Source: DASVBE01 sp036375995 (GTDB taxonomy: Bacteria > Actinomycetota > Actinomycetes > Streptosporangiales > Streptosporangiaceae). From it: DNA of 46,425 bases. Below, piece by piece: positions 21,631 to 28,508 of the stretch. The notes below the pieces were generated by a model. The model saw nothing but the letters and a program-made list of their open reading frames with translations. It was not told the DNA's origin and ran no database searches. A program made the translations under genes and the position numbers. The stretch is from assembly GCA_036375995.1 (NCBI GenBank), contig DASVBE010000216.1, forward strand, positions 1 to 46,425. The letters run 5' to 3'. The first letter of the stretch is position 1, and every line of letters begins with the position of its first letter.

Positions 21631-23474
21631 CCGCGGCGCCGGCTAAGGGCGGCCCGGCCGCGCCTCCCGCTCAGCAGGGCGCCACACCGCCGGGCCCGCC
21701 GCGCGGCGGCGGGCTGACCATTGCCGGCTGGCTGCGCTGGGGCTGGCGCCAGCTGACCTCCATGCGCACCGCGCTGATCCTGCTGTTCCTGCTGGCCCTC
21801 GCGGCCGTACCCGGGTCGATCATCCCGCAGGAGGGCATCGACCCCGCGGCGGTCTCGCAGTACTACCAGGCGCACCCCACGCTGGCCCCGGTCCTGGACC
21901 GGCTGGGGCTGTTCAGCGTATTCGGCGCGCCCTGGTTCGCGGCGATCTACCTGCTGCTGTTCCTGTCGCTGGCGGGCTGCGTCCTGCCGCGGACGGTCCG
22001 GCTGGCCGGCTCGGCCCGCCAGCAGCCGCCGCGCGCCCCGCGGCACCTGACCCGGCTGCCGATGGCCGCCCGCTACCAGACCGCGATGGCCCCGGACGAC
22101 GCCCTGGCCAGCGCGGCCGCCCTGCTCAAGGGCCAGCGGTTCCGGCTGCGCACCGGCGACGGCTGGGTGTCCGCGGAAAAGGGCTACCTGCGCGAGGCCG
22201 GCAACCTCATCTTCCACCTGGCCCTGCTCGCCCTGCTGGCCTCGGTGGGCCTGGGCGGGATCTTCGGCTACAAGGCGAACCGGCTGCTGATCAGCGGCCA
22301 GACCTTCGCGAACACGGTCACCGACCTGGACCAGTTCCGGCCCGGCCGCCTGGTTACCCCGGGCGACCTGCAGCCGTTCTCGATGTCGATGACCAGCTTC
22401 CAGGCCCGCTACGTCACCTCCGGCCCGCAGCGCGGCCAGCCGATCACCTACGCCGCCTCGGTCCGGTACTCGGCGCAGCCGGGCGCCCCGGCCCGCTCGT
22501 ACCTGCTCCGGGTCAACTCCCCGCTCAAGGTCGACGGGGTCCGGGTGTTCCTGATCGGCCACGGCTACGCGCCGGTGTTCAAGGTCACCGACGGCACCGG
22601 GCACGTGGTCTTCAACCAGCCGGTGCCGTTCATCCCGGTCGAGCAGAACGGGCTCACCTCGGAAGGCGTGGTCAAGGTCCCCGACGCCGAGCCGGACCAG
22701 CTGGGCTTCGCCGGGGTGTTCCTGCCCACCGCGGTGGACAGCGGCGGGCAGCTGGCCTCCGGGTTCCCCGCGCCCCTGCTGCCCCGGGTCAGCCTGGTCA
22801 GCTACGCGGGCAACCTGGGCCTGGACTCCGGCCCGGACCAGTCGGTCTACGAGCTCAACACCGCGCACCTGAAGGCGCTGCGGGTGGCCCCGCGGCCGCT
22901 CGCCCCCGGCGACTCGATCACGCTGCCCGGCCACCGCGGCACGCTGACCTTCACCGGCTACCGCCAGTGGATCAGCCTGGCCATCACCTACGACCCAGGG
23001 CAGGTGCCCGCGCTGCTGTCGGCCATCCTGGCCATCGCCGGGCTGCTGCTGTCGTTCGCCGTCCGCCGCCGCCGGGTGTTCGTCCGGGCCGCCCCCGTGC
23101 TTGACGGCTCTGTGCTTGACGGCTCTGTGCCCGGCGGCTCGGCCGTCACCGTCGGCGGCCTGGCCCGGTCGGACGCGGCCGGCGGGTTCGAGACCGAGTT
23201 CGCCGAGCTGTCCGGCCAGCTCCGCCGGGCCCAGGAAGGCCACGGACAGGAAGGCGCCGGCGCCGCTCCCGAGCCGCCGGATGACGCCGTCCTGCGCAAC
23301 GACACCCTCGTGCTGGACGACACCGGACTGGACGCCGCCGCGCAGGCCGCCGACGACGCCGGCCGGGTCAGCGGCAGCGATCGCGCTGATCCCGGCCCCG
23401 GCGCCGCGGCCAGCCCCGATACTGAATCAGCCGAGGGCCACGGGCCCCGTCACGTCCCGTCCGCGGGGGAGTGA
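21627..23474 (+). CDS. resB: cytochrome c biogenesis protein ResB/Ccs1
   Basis: 615 residues from the ATG at 21627, four bases inside resA. A short cytoplasmic lead precedes helix 1 (RTALILLFLLALAAVPGSII, about residues 50-69) and helix 2 (IYLLLFLSLAGCVLPRTVRL), then LIFHLALLALLASVGLGGIF. A large extracytoplasmic domain (about 230-450) follows, and then a last helix, ALLSAILAIAGLLLSFAVRR. ResB and ResC together move heme across the membrane and attach it to apocytochrome c. The C-terminal 150 residues are a charged, acidic extension with VLDGSVLDGSVPGGS repeats, beyond the usual family end. It is next to resC with a 7-bp gap. Confidence 0.93.
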   Translation: MTAAPAKGGPAAPPAQQGATPPGPPRGGGLTIAGWLRWGWRQLTSMRTALILLFLLALAAVPGSIIPQEGIDPAAVSQYYQAHPTLAPVLDRLGLFSVFGAPWFAAIYLLLFLSLAGCVLPRTVRLAGSARQQPPRAPRHLTRLPMAARYQTAMAPDDALASAAALLKGQRFRLRTGDGWVSAEKGYLREAGNLIFHLALLALLASVGLGGIFGYKANRLLISGQTFANTVTDLDQFRPGRLVTPGDLQPFSMSMTSFQARYVTSGPQRGQPITYAASVRYSAQPGAPARSYLLRVNSPLKVDGVRVFLIGHGYAPVFKVTDGTGHVVFNQPVPFIPVEQNGLTSEGVVKVPDAEPDQLGFAGVFLPTAVDSGGQLASGFPAPLLPRVSLVSYAGNLGLDSGPDQSVYELNTAHLKALRVAPRPLAPGDSITLPGHRGTLTFTGYRQWISLAITYDPGQVPALLSAILAIAGLLLSFAVRRRRVFVRAAPVLDGSVLDGSVPGGSAVTVGGLARSDAAGGFETEFAELSGQLRRAQEGHGQEGAGAAPEPPDDAVLRNDTLVLDDTGLDAAAQAADDAGRVSGSDRADPGPGAAASPDTESAEGHGPRHVPSAGE

Positions 23475-23481
23475 GGCACTG

Positions 23482-24558
23482 ATGCACATCAACATCGCCG
23501 AGGCCGACCTGAGCCATGGGCTGCTGCTGATCGCGATCGTCGGGTACGCGCTGGCGATGCTCGCCTACGCCGCGGACTTCGCGTTCGGGCGGCAGCGGCT
23601 GACCGGCCCGGCTACCGCGGGGGCCCCGGCGCCCGCCGAGGCCCAGGCCCAGCCGGTCGCGGTCGGCGCGGCCCGCGGCAGCGGCGCAGCATCAGGCGGC
23701 CTGCCGGACGCCCCCGCCCCTGCCCCGGCCAGGCCCGCCCCGGCCGGCCCCGGCGACGGCGCAGACCCGCCGGGCCCCGCCGGGCGCCCCGCCAGGCGCT
23801 GGGAGCGGATCGGCCTCACCATCGCCATCGCCGGCCTGGCCGCGCACGTCACCGCGATCCTGCTGCGCGGCATCGCCGAGGACCGGGTGCCGTGGGGCAA
23901 CATGTACGAGTTCATCGTGGCCATCAGCGGCATGGCGGTGATCGCCATGGTGGCCGCGATCCTCCGTTACCGGGCGCACTACATCGGCCTGTTCGTGCTG
24001 GCCCCGGTGGTGTTCGCGCTCGGCGTGGCGGTCGCGGTAATCTACACCCCGGCCGGCGCGCTGGTCCCCGCCCTGCAGTCGTACTGGATCGCGATCCACG
24101 TCACCGCGATGATCGTGGCCTCCGGGCTGTTCATCGTCGGCGCCGTCAGCACCGTGCTGTACCTGGCCGCCGAACGGCACGAGCGCCGCGAGGCGGCCGG
24201 CCTGCCGTCCCGGCTGGCCGGGATCCTGGAGCACCTGCCGCGCGCGCTGGTCATGGACCGGCTGGCCTACCGGTCGATCCTGTTCGCGTTCCCGGTCTGG
24301 ACCTTCGGCATCATGGCCGGCGCGATCTGGGCGGACAACGCCTGGGGCCGGTACTGGGGCTGGGACCCCAAGGAAACCTGGTCGTTCATCACCTGGGTGG
24401 TGTACGCCGGATTCCTGCACGCCCGGGCCACCGCGGGCTGGCGCGGCCGCCGCGCGGCCTACATCCAGCTGGTCGGGTTCGGCTGCCTGATGTTCAACCT
24501 CATCGGGATCAACCTCTGGGTGACCGGCCTGCACAGCTACGCCGGCATGCCGCACTAG
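23482..24558 (+). CDS. resC: cytochrome c biogenesis protein ResC/CcsB, WWD heme-handling protein
   Basis: 358 residues from the ATG at 23482, seven bases after the resB stop; the frame is open upstream but overlaps resB. Helix 1 is SHGLLLIAIVGYALAMLAYA, followed by a Pro/Ala-rich loop of about 70 residues. Six to seven further helices include VPWGNMYEFIVAISGMAVIA. The heme-binding WWD motif is WGRYWGWDPKETWSFITWVV (about residues 289-308). Histidines in helix contexts (IAIHVTAMIVA and the C-terminal LHSYAG) suit axial ligation of the translocated heme. With ResB it forms system-II cytochrome c synthetase. Confidence 0.95.
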   Translation: MHINIAEADLSHGLLLIAIVGYALAMLAYAADFAFGRQRLTGPATAGAPAPAEAQAQPVAVGAARGSGAASGGLPDAPAPAPARPAPAGPGDGADPPGPAGRPARRWERIGLTIAIAGLAAHVTAILLRGIAEDRVPWGNMYEFIVAISGMAVIAMVAAILRYRAHYIGLFVLAPVVFALGVAVAVIYTPAGALVPALQSYWIAIHVTAMIVASGLFIVGAVSTVLYLAAERHERREAAGLPSRLAGILEHLPRALVMDRLAYRSILFAFPVWTFGIMAGAIWADNAWGRYWGWDPKETWSFITWVVYAGFLHARATAGWRGRRAAYIQLVGFGCLMFNLIGINLWVTGLHSYAGMPH

Positions 24559-24632
24559 CGCGATTTCCCGGATTACGGTGAGTGGCCCGGTCCGCCCCGG
24601 CGACCAGGCTGACCAGCCGTCCGGCGCGGCTA

Positions 24633-25061
24633 TCAGCCGCCGTCGCCGTCTCCCTCGCCGCGCAGGCGGCGGTCGAGCTCGGCCAGGAACTCCGGGTCGT
24701 CGTCCGGGCCCACCGGCCGCAGGCCCTCGGCGGCCGGGCAGGGCTGCGGGCCGGACCGCAGGCCGTCCGGGCCCAGCTCGGAATAGCGGCCCGACGGGTG
24801 ACGCCGCAAGGCCTCCTGCGGGCCGATCCGCGGGCCCTCGCCGAGCCGGTACGGCATCATCGGCGCCCGCCAGCTGCGGGCCGGCCGGCCCAGCAGCAGC
24901 CAGGCCATGGCGCCGATCACCGGCAGCAGGGTTATCACGATTGCCCAGCTCAGCGGGCTAAGCCTGCGCATCTCGGCCCGGGGGGTCATGACCGCGTCGA
25001 TCAGGCAGTACACCCAGACGCCCGCCGCGAAGAGAATGAGCAGCACGTCCAGAGGGAGCAT
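24633..25061 (-). CDS. PLDc_N-domain small membrane protein
   Basis: 142 residues. Two hydrophobic helices, LDVLLILFAAGVWVYCLIDA and PLSWAIVITLLPVIGAMAWL, are separated by RAEMRRLSP, which is the N-terminal membrane module of cardiolipin synthase-type phospholipase D proteins. LLGRPAR ends it. No HKD catalytic domain follows; the rest is a charged, glycine-rich tail. TAGGCT (25073-25068) lies six bases before the ATG, and it converges with resC. Such stand-alone modules are common in actinomycetes, and their task is not known. Confidence 0.87.
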   Translation of the reverse strand: MLPLDVLLILFAAGVWVYCLIDAVMTPRAEMRRLSPLSWAIVITLLPVIGAMAWLLLGRPARSWRAPMMPYRLGEGPRIGPQEALRRHPSGRYSELGPDGLRSGPQPCPAAEGLRPVGPDDDPEFLAELDRRLRGEGDGDGG

Positions 25062-25224
25062 GGCCGCAGCCTAGCTGCTGCCCAGGTTGCCCGTTGGTAA
25101 ATCGGCCTAGTCCTCCTGACCTGCCCAGACTGGCCGTAATACCTGACGGTGCGTAACGGATGATGACGATTTCGCCGATCAGGCATAGCCTGGCGCCTTG
25201 ACGCGACCAGGGGAGTGGCCGGAC

Positions 25225-26361
25225 ATGGCGCTGCGGTTACTAGATCGTGTCCGCCGCGCCGTGCGGCGGCGCCCGGCCGGGGGCCGCCGCAGGCCTGCCC
25301 GGGGGGACGCGCCGCCGCTGCCCGGTTCCGCCCGGCCCGCGCCGCCGGATGCCGGCCGCCCGGCGGCCAGCACCCGGTCCGGCGGGCTGACCGGCCACGC
25401 CCCGGGCAGTCACCGCCGGCCCGCGGGCGGCCAGGCCACGCGCCCGGTCACGCAGCCCCGGCCCGGCAGCCCGGCCCGGCCCGCGGGCCAGCCCGGCCCG
25501 GGCGGCCAGCCCCGGCCCGCGAGCCCGCCCCGGCCCAGCGAGCGGCCGGCCACCCCGCCGGACCGCGGCGACCAGGCCGCCGCCGCGCGCACCGCGCCGC
25601 CCCGCTGGGGCGCGGCCCGGGCCGCGATCCGGCCGGAGCCGGGCACCGAGGCGCGGCGGGCCGCCCCCGAGGGCCGGGCCGTGCCCGCCGCCCAGCAGCG
25701 CCGGGCGGCCCGTGCCGCCGCCCCGCAGAACCCCTGGTACGAGGTGGCGCACGCGAACCGCACGGCGGCGGGCCTGCGGCACTGCGGCCGGCTCGAGGAG
25801 ATCCTGGTCCGGGACTGGGCGCCGGAGACGGTGCCCTCGCCCGCGGTGGCCCAGGCCGTCGACCGGCTCGCCGAACTGCCTCAGCTGATCAAGGACCGGC
25901 TGGTCGCCGGGCTGGACGCGATCTTCGTCGGCGAGGGCGGCGTGCCCGACCTGGACGACATGGCCCGGCTGGCCGGCGTGCCGCTGCCCTCGGGCCGGGC
26001 CACCTGGGACGCCTGCGCGGGCGCCTACGGCGAGCGGAAGATCATCGTCGGCTCGCGGCCGTCGCCCAGCCCGGACGTGATGTGCCACGAGATCGGCCAC
26101 GCGCTGGACGACATCGACGGCGACGGCGAGCAGTGGCAGTCCGACTCGCCGGAGTTCCTGGCCCTGTACGAGTACTGCGCGCCGCACATGGTCAGCGACT
26201 TCCACCGTCAGCAGGGCATCCTCGGCCGCCGCGAGTTCTTCGCCGACGCGTTCGCGGCGATCGCCTCCCGGCAGCGGCCGGCCCTCGTGGACATGCTCGG
26301 CGGCGACACCAGGGCTGCTCTTAATGTGATGTTGTACTTCAATGTGCGGTATGGGATCTAG
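25225..26361 (+). CDS. ATLF-like (anthrax lethal factor type) zinc metallopeptidase
   Basis: 378 residues from the ATG at 25225 (GGGGAG nine bases upstream; a TTG at 25198 is possible). The first 170 residues are a Pro/Arg/Gly-rich disordered region. After NPWYEVAHANRTAAGLR comes a helical stretch and then the peptidase: CHEIGHALDDIDGDGEQWQS with HEIGH at 288-292, then SPEFLALYEY and RREFFADAFAAI with Glu337. This HExxH...EFFAxAF arrangement is that of the lethal factor/PPEP group (M34-like): two His and the late Glu bind zinc. The tyrosine found seven residues before that Glu in lethal factor is not present here. No signal peptide, so secretion by the general route is unlikely. Substrate unknown. 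Confidence 0.78.
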   Translation: MALRLLDRVRRAVRRRPAGGRRRPARGDAPPLPGSARPAPPDAGRPAASTRSGGLTGHAPGSHRRPAGGQATRPVTQPRPGSPARPAGQPGPGGQPRPASPPRPSERPATPPDRGDQAAAARTAPPRWGAARAAIRPEPGTEARRAAPEGRAVPAAQQRRAARAAAPQNPWYEVAHANRTAAGLRHCGRLEEILVRDWAPETVPSPAVAQAVDRLAELPQLIKDRLVAGLDAIFVGEGGVPDLDDMARLAGVPLPSGRATWDACAGAYGERKIIVGSRPSPSPDVMCHEIGHALDDIDGDGEQWQSDSPEFLALYEYCAPHMVSDFHRQQGILGRREFFADAFAAIASRQRPALVDMLGGDTRAALNVMLYFNVRYGI

Positions 26362-26364
26362 GGT
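26359..26364 (+). promoter_or_regulatory. -10-like hexamer sharing the metallopeptidase stop codon
   Basis: TAGGGT: its first three bases are the TAG stop of the peptidase gene. It lies nine bases before the ATG at 26374. Confidence 0.45.
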
Positions 26365-26373
26365 GGTCGGAGC

Positions 26374-26643
26374 ATGTTCGTTATCCGACTGCCGAACGGC
26401 AACCTGCTCGTCCCCGAGTCCGCGATGAGCGGCGGCAACGGGGCGATGATGGGTGATGCCTACGTTGAGATCGGCCCCGGGGACGCCGATTACGACCGGC
26501 TCGCGCCCGAGGCGCTGACCCAGGAGGAAGCCGACGAGCGCCGCCGCCGCTGGCAGGAGGGCGACGAGCCGCTGCGGCGCGAGTTCCTTGACTTCCTGGC
26601 CCGCCACGGGCGTGGCGCAGGGGAGGGCCGCGGGCCCGCCTGA
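26374..26643 (+). CDS. small acidic protein downstream of the metallopeptidase, unknown function
   Basis: 89 residues, ATG 12 bp after the peptidase stop. MFVIRLPNGNLLVPESAMSG starts with a strand-turn-strand, followed by AYVEIGPGDADYDRLAPEAL and a charged helix EEADERRRRWQEGDEPLRRE. It is rich in Glu, Asp and Arg and has no membrane segment. No family was recognised. Its tight position behind a lethal-factor-like peptidase suggests a partner, inhibitor or regulator, but nothing in the sequence proves it. The codon pattern and spacing support a real gene. Confidence 0.7.
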   Translation: MFVIRLPNGNLLVPESAMSGGNGAMMGDAYVEIGPGDADYDRLAPEALTQEEADERRRRWQEGDEPLRREFLDFLARHGRGAGEGRGPA

Positions 26644-26681
26644 GGTGAGCGCCCCGGCCGGACTGGCCAGGTGCTCGCCTC
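26641..26681. terminator. hairpin between convergent genes
   Basis: TGAGGTGAGC (26641-26650) pairs with GCTCGCCTCA (26672-26681) with one G-U pair. It separates the small acidic protein gene from bldC. Confidence 0.5.
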
Positions 26682-26709
26682 AGCGGGGTGCGGGCCCGGA
26701 ACCCGTCCG

Positions 26710-26919
26710 CTACAGAACCGAGTGGTTGTCCGCGGTCTGCTTGACGTCGCCGCCGAGCAGGGCCCGGACCTCGGACTCACGGAACCGCCGGTGCCCCCCG
26801 GGCGTCCTGATGCTGCTGATGCGGCCGGATGCTGCCCAGCGGGTGACCGTCTTCGGGTCGACCCGGAAGAGCGCTGCTACCTCCCCCGGTGTGAGCAGCC
26901 GCTCACTGTTCCCGTCCAT
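26710..26919 (-). CDS. bldC: BldC-type MerR-like developmental regulator
   Basis: 69 residues. The core ERLLTPGEVAALFRVDPKTV with TRWAASGRISSIRTPGGHRR and FRESEVRALL is very close to the Streptomyces BldC protein as I remember it. The recognition helix is VDPKTVTRWA and the wing carries TPGGHRR. BldC binds DNA as head-to-tail oligomers without an effector domain and controls entry to development in Streptomyces. The start ATG at 26919 has AGGAGGGG at good spacing and a promoter 24-52 bp upstream. It converges with the small acidic protein gene and is followed, in the other direction, by a dehydratase gene. Confidence 0.93.
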   Translation of the reverse strand: MDGNSERLLTPGEVAALFRVDPKTVTRWAASGRISSIRTPGGHRRFRESEVRALLGGDVKQTADNHSVL

Positions 26920-26942
26920 TGCACTAATCCCCTCCTGATGGC

Positions 26943-26971
26943 CGTATAGCTTGTCCTAAGTGTTGCGACAA
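26943..26971 (-). promoter_or_regulatory. bldC promoter
   Basis: TTGTCG (26971-26966) and TATACG (26948-26943), 17 bp apart, lie upstream of the AGGAGGGG site of bldC. Confidence 0.65.
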
Positions 26972-27170
26972 ACATCGGTTTTATCCCTAGTTTCCGGAAA
27001 ATCTGATCCGCGAAATCTTCGGCCTCGGTCCCCCTGACCTGCTGCGTTGCCGGATCCGGCGGTCGGCCTCAGCCAGGTCGGCACTGTTCGCAAGCCTGTG
27101 ACCTGCTAAGACCGCTCAGGCTATAACGCAGAGTGGCATTGCGGGCACGAAGTTGGCCAGAGCCGGAACC

Positions 27171-27195
27171 GGGTGGGGCTGGTGGGGCTGGCGGG
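27171..27195 (+). other. possible G-quadruplex tract
   Basis: GGGTGGGGCT followed by GGTGGGGCTGGCGGG gives four G-runs of at least three with loops of 1, 5 and 5 bases, about 34 bases upstream of the dehydratase start. Confidence 0.4.
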
Positions 27196-27228
27196 CCTGG
27201 CCAGGAGCCTGGACCGTAGGGTGGCCAT

Positions 27229-28239
27229 GTGCCCGATCTTGTGACGCTGGATGACATCCGCGCCGCGGCCGCCCGGCTGTCCGGGGTGGCGCTGCGCACC
27301 CCGCTGCTGCCGCTGCCTGGCGCCAGCCCGCCGCTGCTGCTCAAGCCGGAACTGCTGCAGCCGACCGGCTCGTTCAAGATCCGCGGCGCCTACAACGCGA
27401 TCTGCTCGCTGCCCGAGGAGGTCCGCCGCCGCGGAGTGGTCGCGCACTCCAGCGGCAACCACGCGGCCGCGGTCGCCTGGGCCGCGGAACGGCTCGGCGT
27501 GCCCGCCGCGCTGGTGATCCCGTCCAACGCGCCGCCGGGGAAGGTCGCCGCCGTCCGCGCGACCCAGGCCGAGGTGGTGATCTGCGAGCCGGGCCTGCCG
27601 GGCCGGCTGGCCGCGACCGGGGAACTGATCAGCAAGCACGGGTACACGCTGGTCGCGCCGTTCGACGACCCCGCGGTGATCGCCGGCCAGGGCACGATCG
27701 GGCTGGAGATCGGCACCGACTGCCCGCAGGCGGGCCTGGTGCTCGTGCCGATCAGCGGCGGCGGGCTGATCTCCGGCATCGCCGCCGCGGTCCGGGCGCT
27801 GTGCCCGGACGCCGTGGTCATCGGGGTGGAGCCGGAGCACGCCGCCGACGCCAGGGACTCGCTGCGCCAGCGCCATCGGGTGGCCTGGCCGGTCGAGGAG
27901 ACCGGGCGCACGGTGGCCGACGCGCTGCGCATGGAGCAGATCGGCGAGCTGCCGCTGGCGCACATGCTGGCCCACGTCCAGGACATCGTCACGGTCACCG
28001 ACGACGAACTGCTGGCCGCGGTGCGCTGGCTGGCCACCCGGGCCCGGCTGGTGGCCGAGCCGGGCGGCGCCGCGGCGGTGGCGGCCGCCCTGTTCCACGC
28101 CGCCGAGCTGCCCGCTGCCGACGTCCGGGTCGCGGTGGTATCCGGCGGGAACATCGAGCCGTCGCTGCTGGCCGAGGTTCTGGCCGAAACGCCGGACGAG
28201 TCCGGGCCGGCCGCGCCGGCCGCGGCCCGGAGCGCATAG
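27229..28239 (+). CDS. PLP-dependent threonine/serine dehydratase-like enzyme
   Basis: 336 residues from GTG at 27229; TAGGGT (27217-27222) lies six bases upstream. PLP motifs: TGSFKIRGAYNAICSLP with Lys50 as the Schiff-base lysine, VAHSSGNHAAAVAWAAERLG, and the phosphate loop ISGGGLISGIAAA. VSGGNIEPSLLAEVL closes the domain. It lacks the C-terminal ACT domain of IlvA, so it resembles catabolic threonine/serine ammonia-lyases or serine racemases. Substrate is not fixed by the sequence. Its TAG stop forms the start of the next gene's -10 hexamer. Confidence 0.9.
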   Translation: MPDLVTLDDIRAAAARLSGVALRTPLLPLPGASPPLLLKPELLQPTGSFKIRGAYNAICSLPEEVRRRGVVAHSSGNHAAAVAWAAERLGVPAALVIPSNAPPGKVAAVRATQAEVVICEPGLPGRLAATGELISKHGYTLVAPFDDPAVIAGQGTIGLEIGTDCPQAGLVLVPISGGGLISGIAAAVRALCPDAVVIGVEPEHAADARDSLRQRHRVAWPVEETGRTVADALRMEQIGELPLAHMLAHVQDIVTVTDDELLAAVRWLATRARLVAEPGGAAAVAAALFHAAELPAADVRVAVVSGGNIEPSLLAEVLAETPDESGPAAPAAARSA

Positions 28240-28242
28240 GCT
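28237..28242 (+). promoter_or_regulatory. -10-like hexamer sharing the dehydratase stop codon
   Basis: TAGGCT: its first three bases are the dehydratase TAG stop. It is nine bases before the ATG at 28252. Confidence 0.45.
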
Positions 28243-28251
28243 GGCAGGGCC

Positions 28252-28491
28252 ATGCGACCCACGCTTGCCTATACCTCCGCGCGGATCCTGCTGTTCGTCG
28301 CCGCGCTCGGCGTGCTGTACCTGGCCGGGGCCCGGGGCGCGCTGCTGCTCGGCCTGGCCATCATCATCAGCGGGGTGGTCAGCTTCATCGTGCTATCCCG
28401 GCAGCGGGATCAGATGTCCGGCGCGCTGGCCAGCAGGATCCGCGACTGGCGGACCCGGCTGGACGAGGGCGCCCGCGCCGAGGACGACTGA
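28252..28491 (+). CDS. DUF4229-type small membrane protein
   Basis: 79 residues with two helices, ARILLFVAALGVLYLAGARG and LLLGLAIIISGVVSFIVLSR, then a basic/amphipathic helix QRDQMSGALASRIRDWRTRL and an acidic end. The two-helix pattern with SRQRDxMSxAL is that of DUF4229 proteins, common in actinomycetes and of unknown role. It converges with the deacetylase-glycosyltransferase gene (17 bp between stops). Confidence 0.85.
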   Translation: MRPTLAYTSARILLFVAALGVLYLAGARGALLLGLAIIISGVVSFIVLSRQRDQMSGALASRIRDWRTRLDEGARAEDD

Positions 28492-28508
28492 CCGCCGCCC
28501 GCTGGCTG

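Larger units (their letters stand above)
26920..27228. other. divergent intergenic region between bldC and dehydratase genes
   Basis: The left third holds the bldC leader and promoter. The middle has direct/inverted pieces of GGTCGGC and GGTCAC with no named motif. The right end has a G-rich tract (27171-27195) and the TAGGGT hexamer of the dehydratase gene. Confidence 0.55.
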
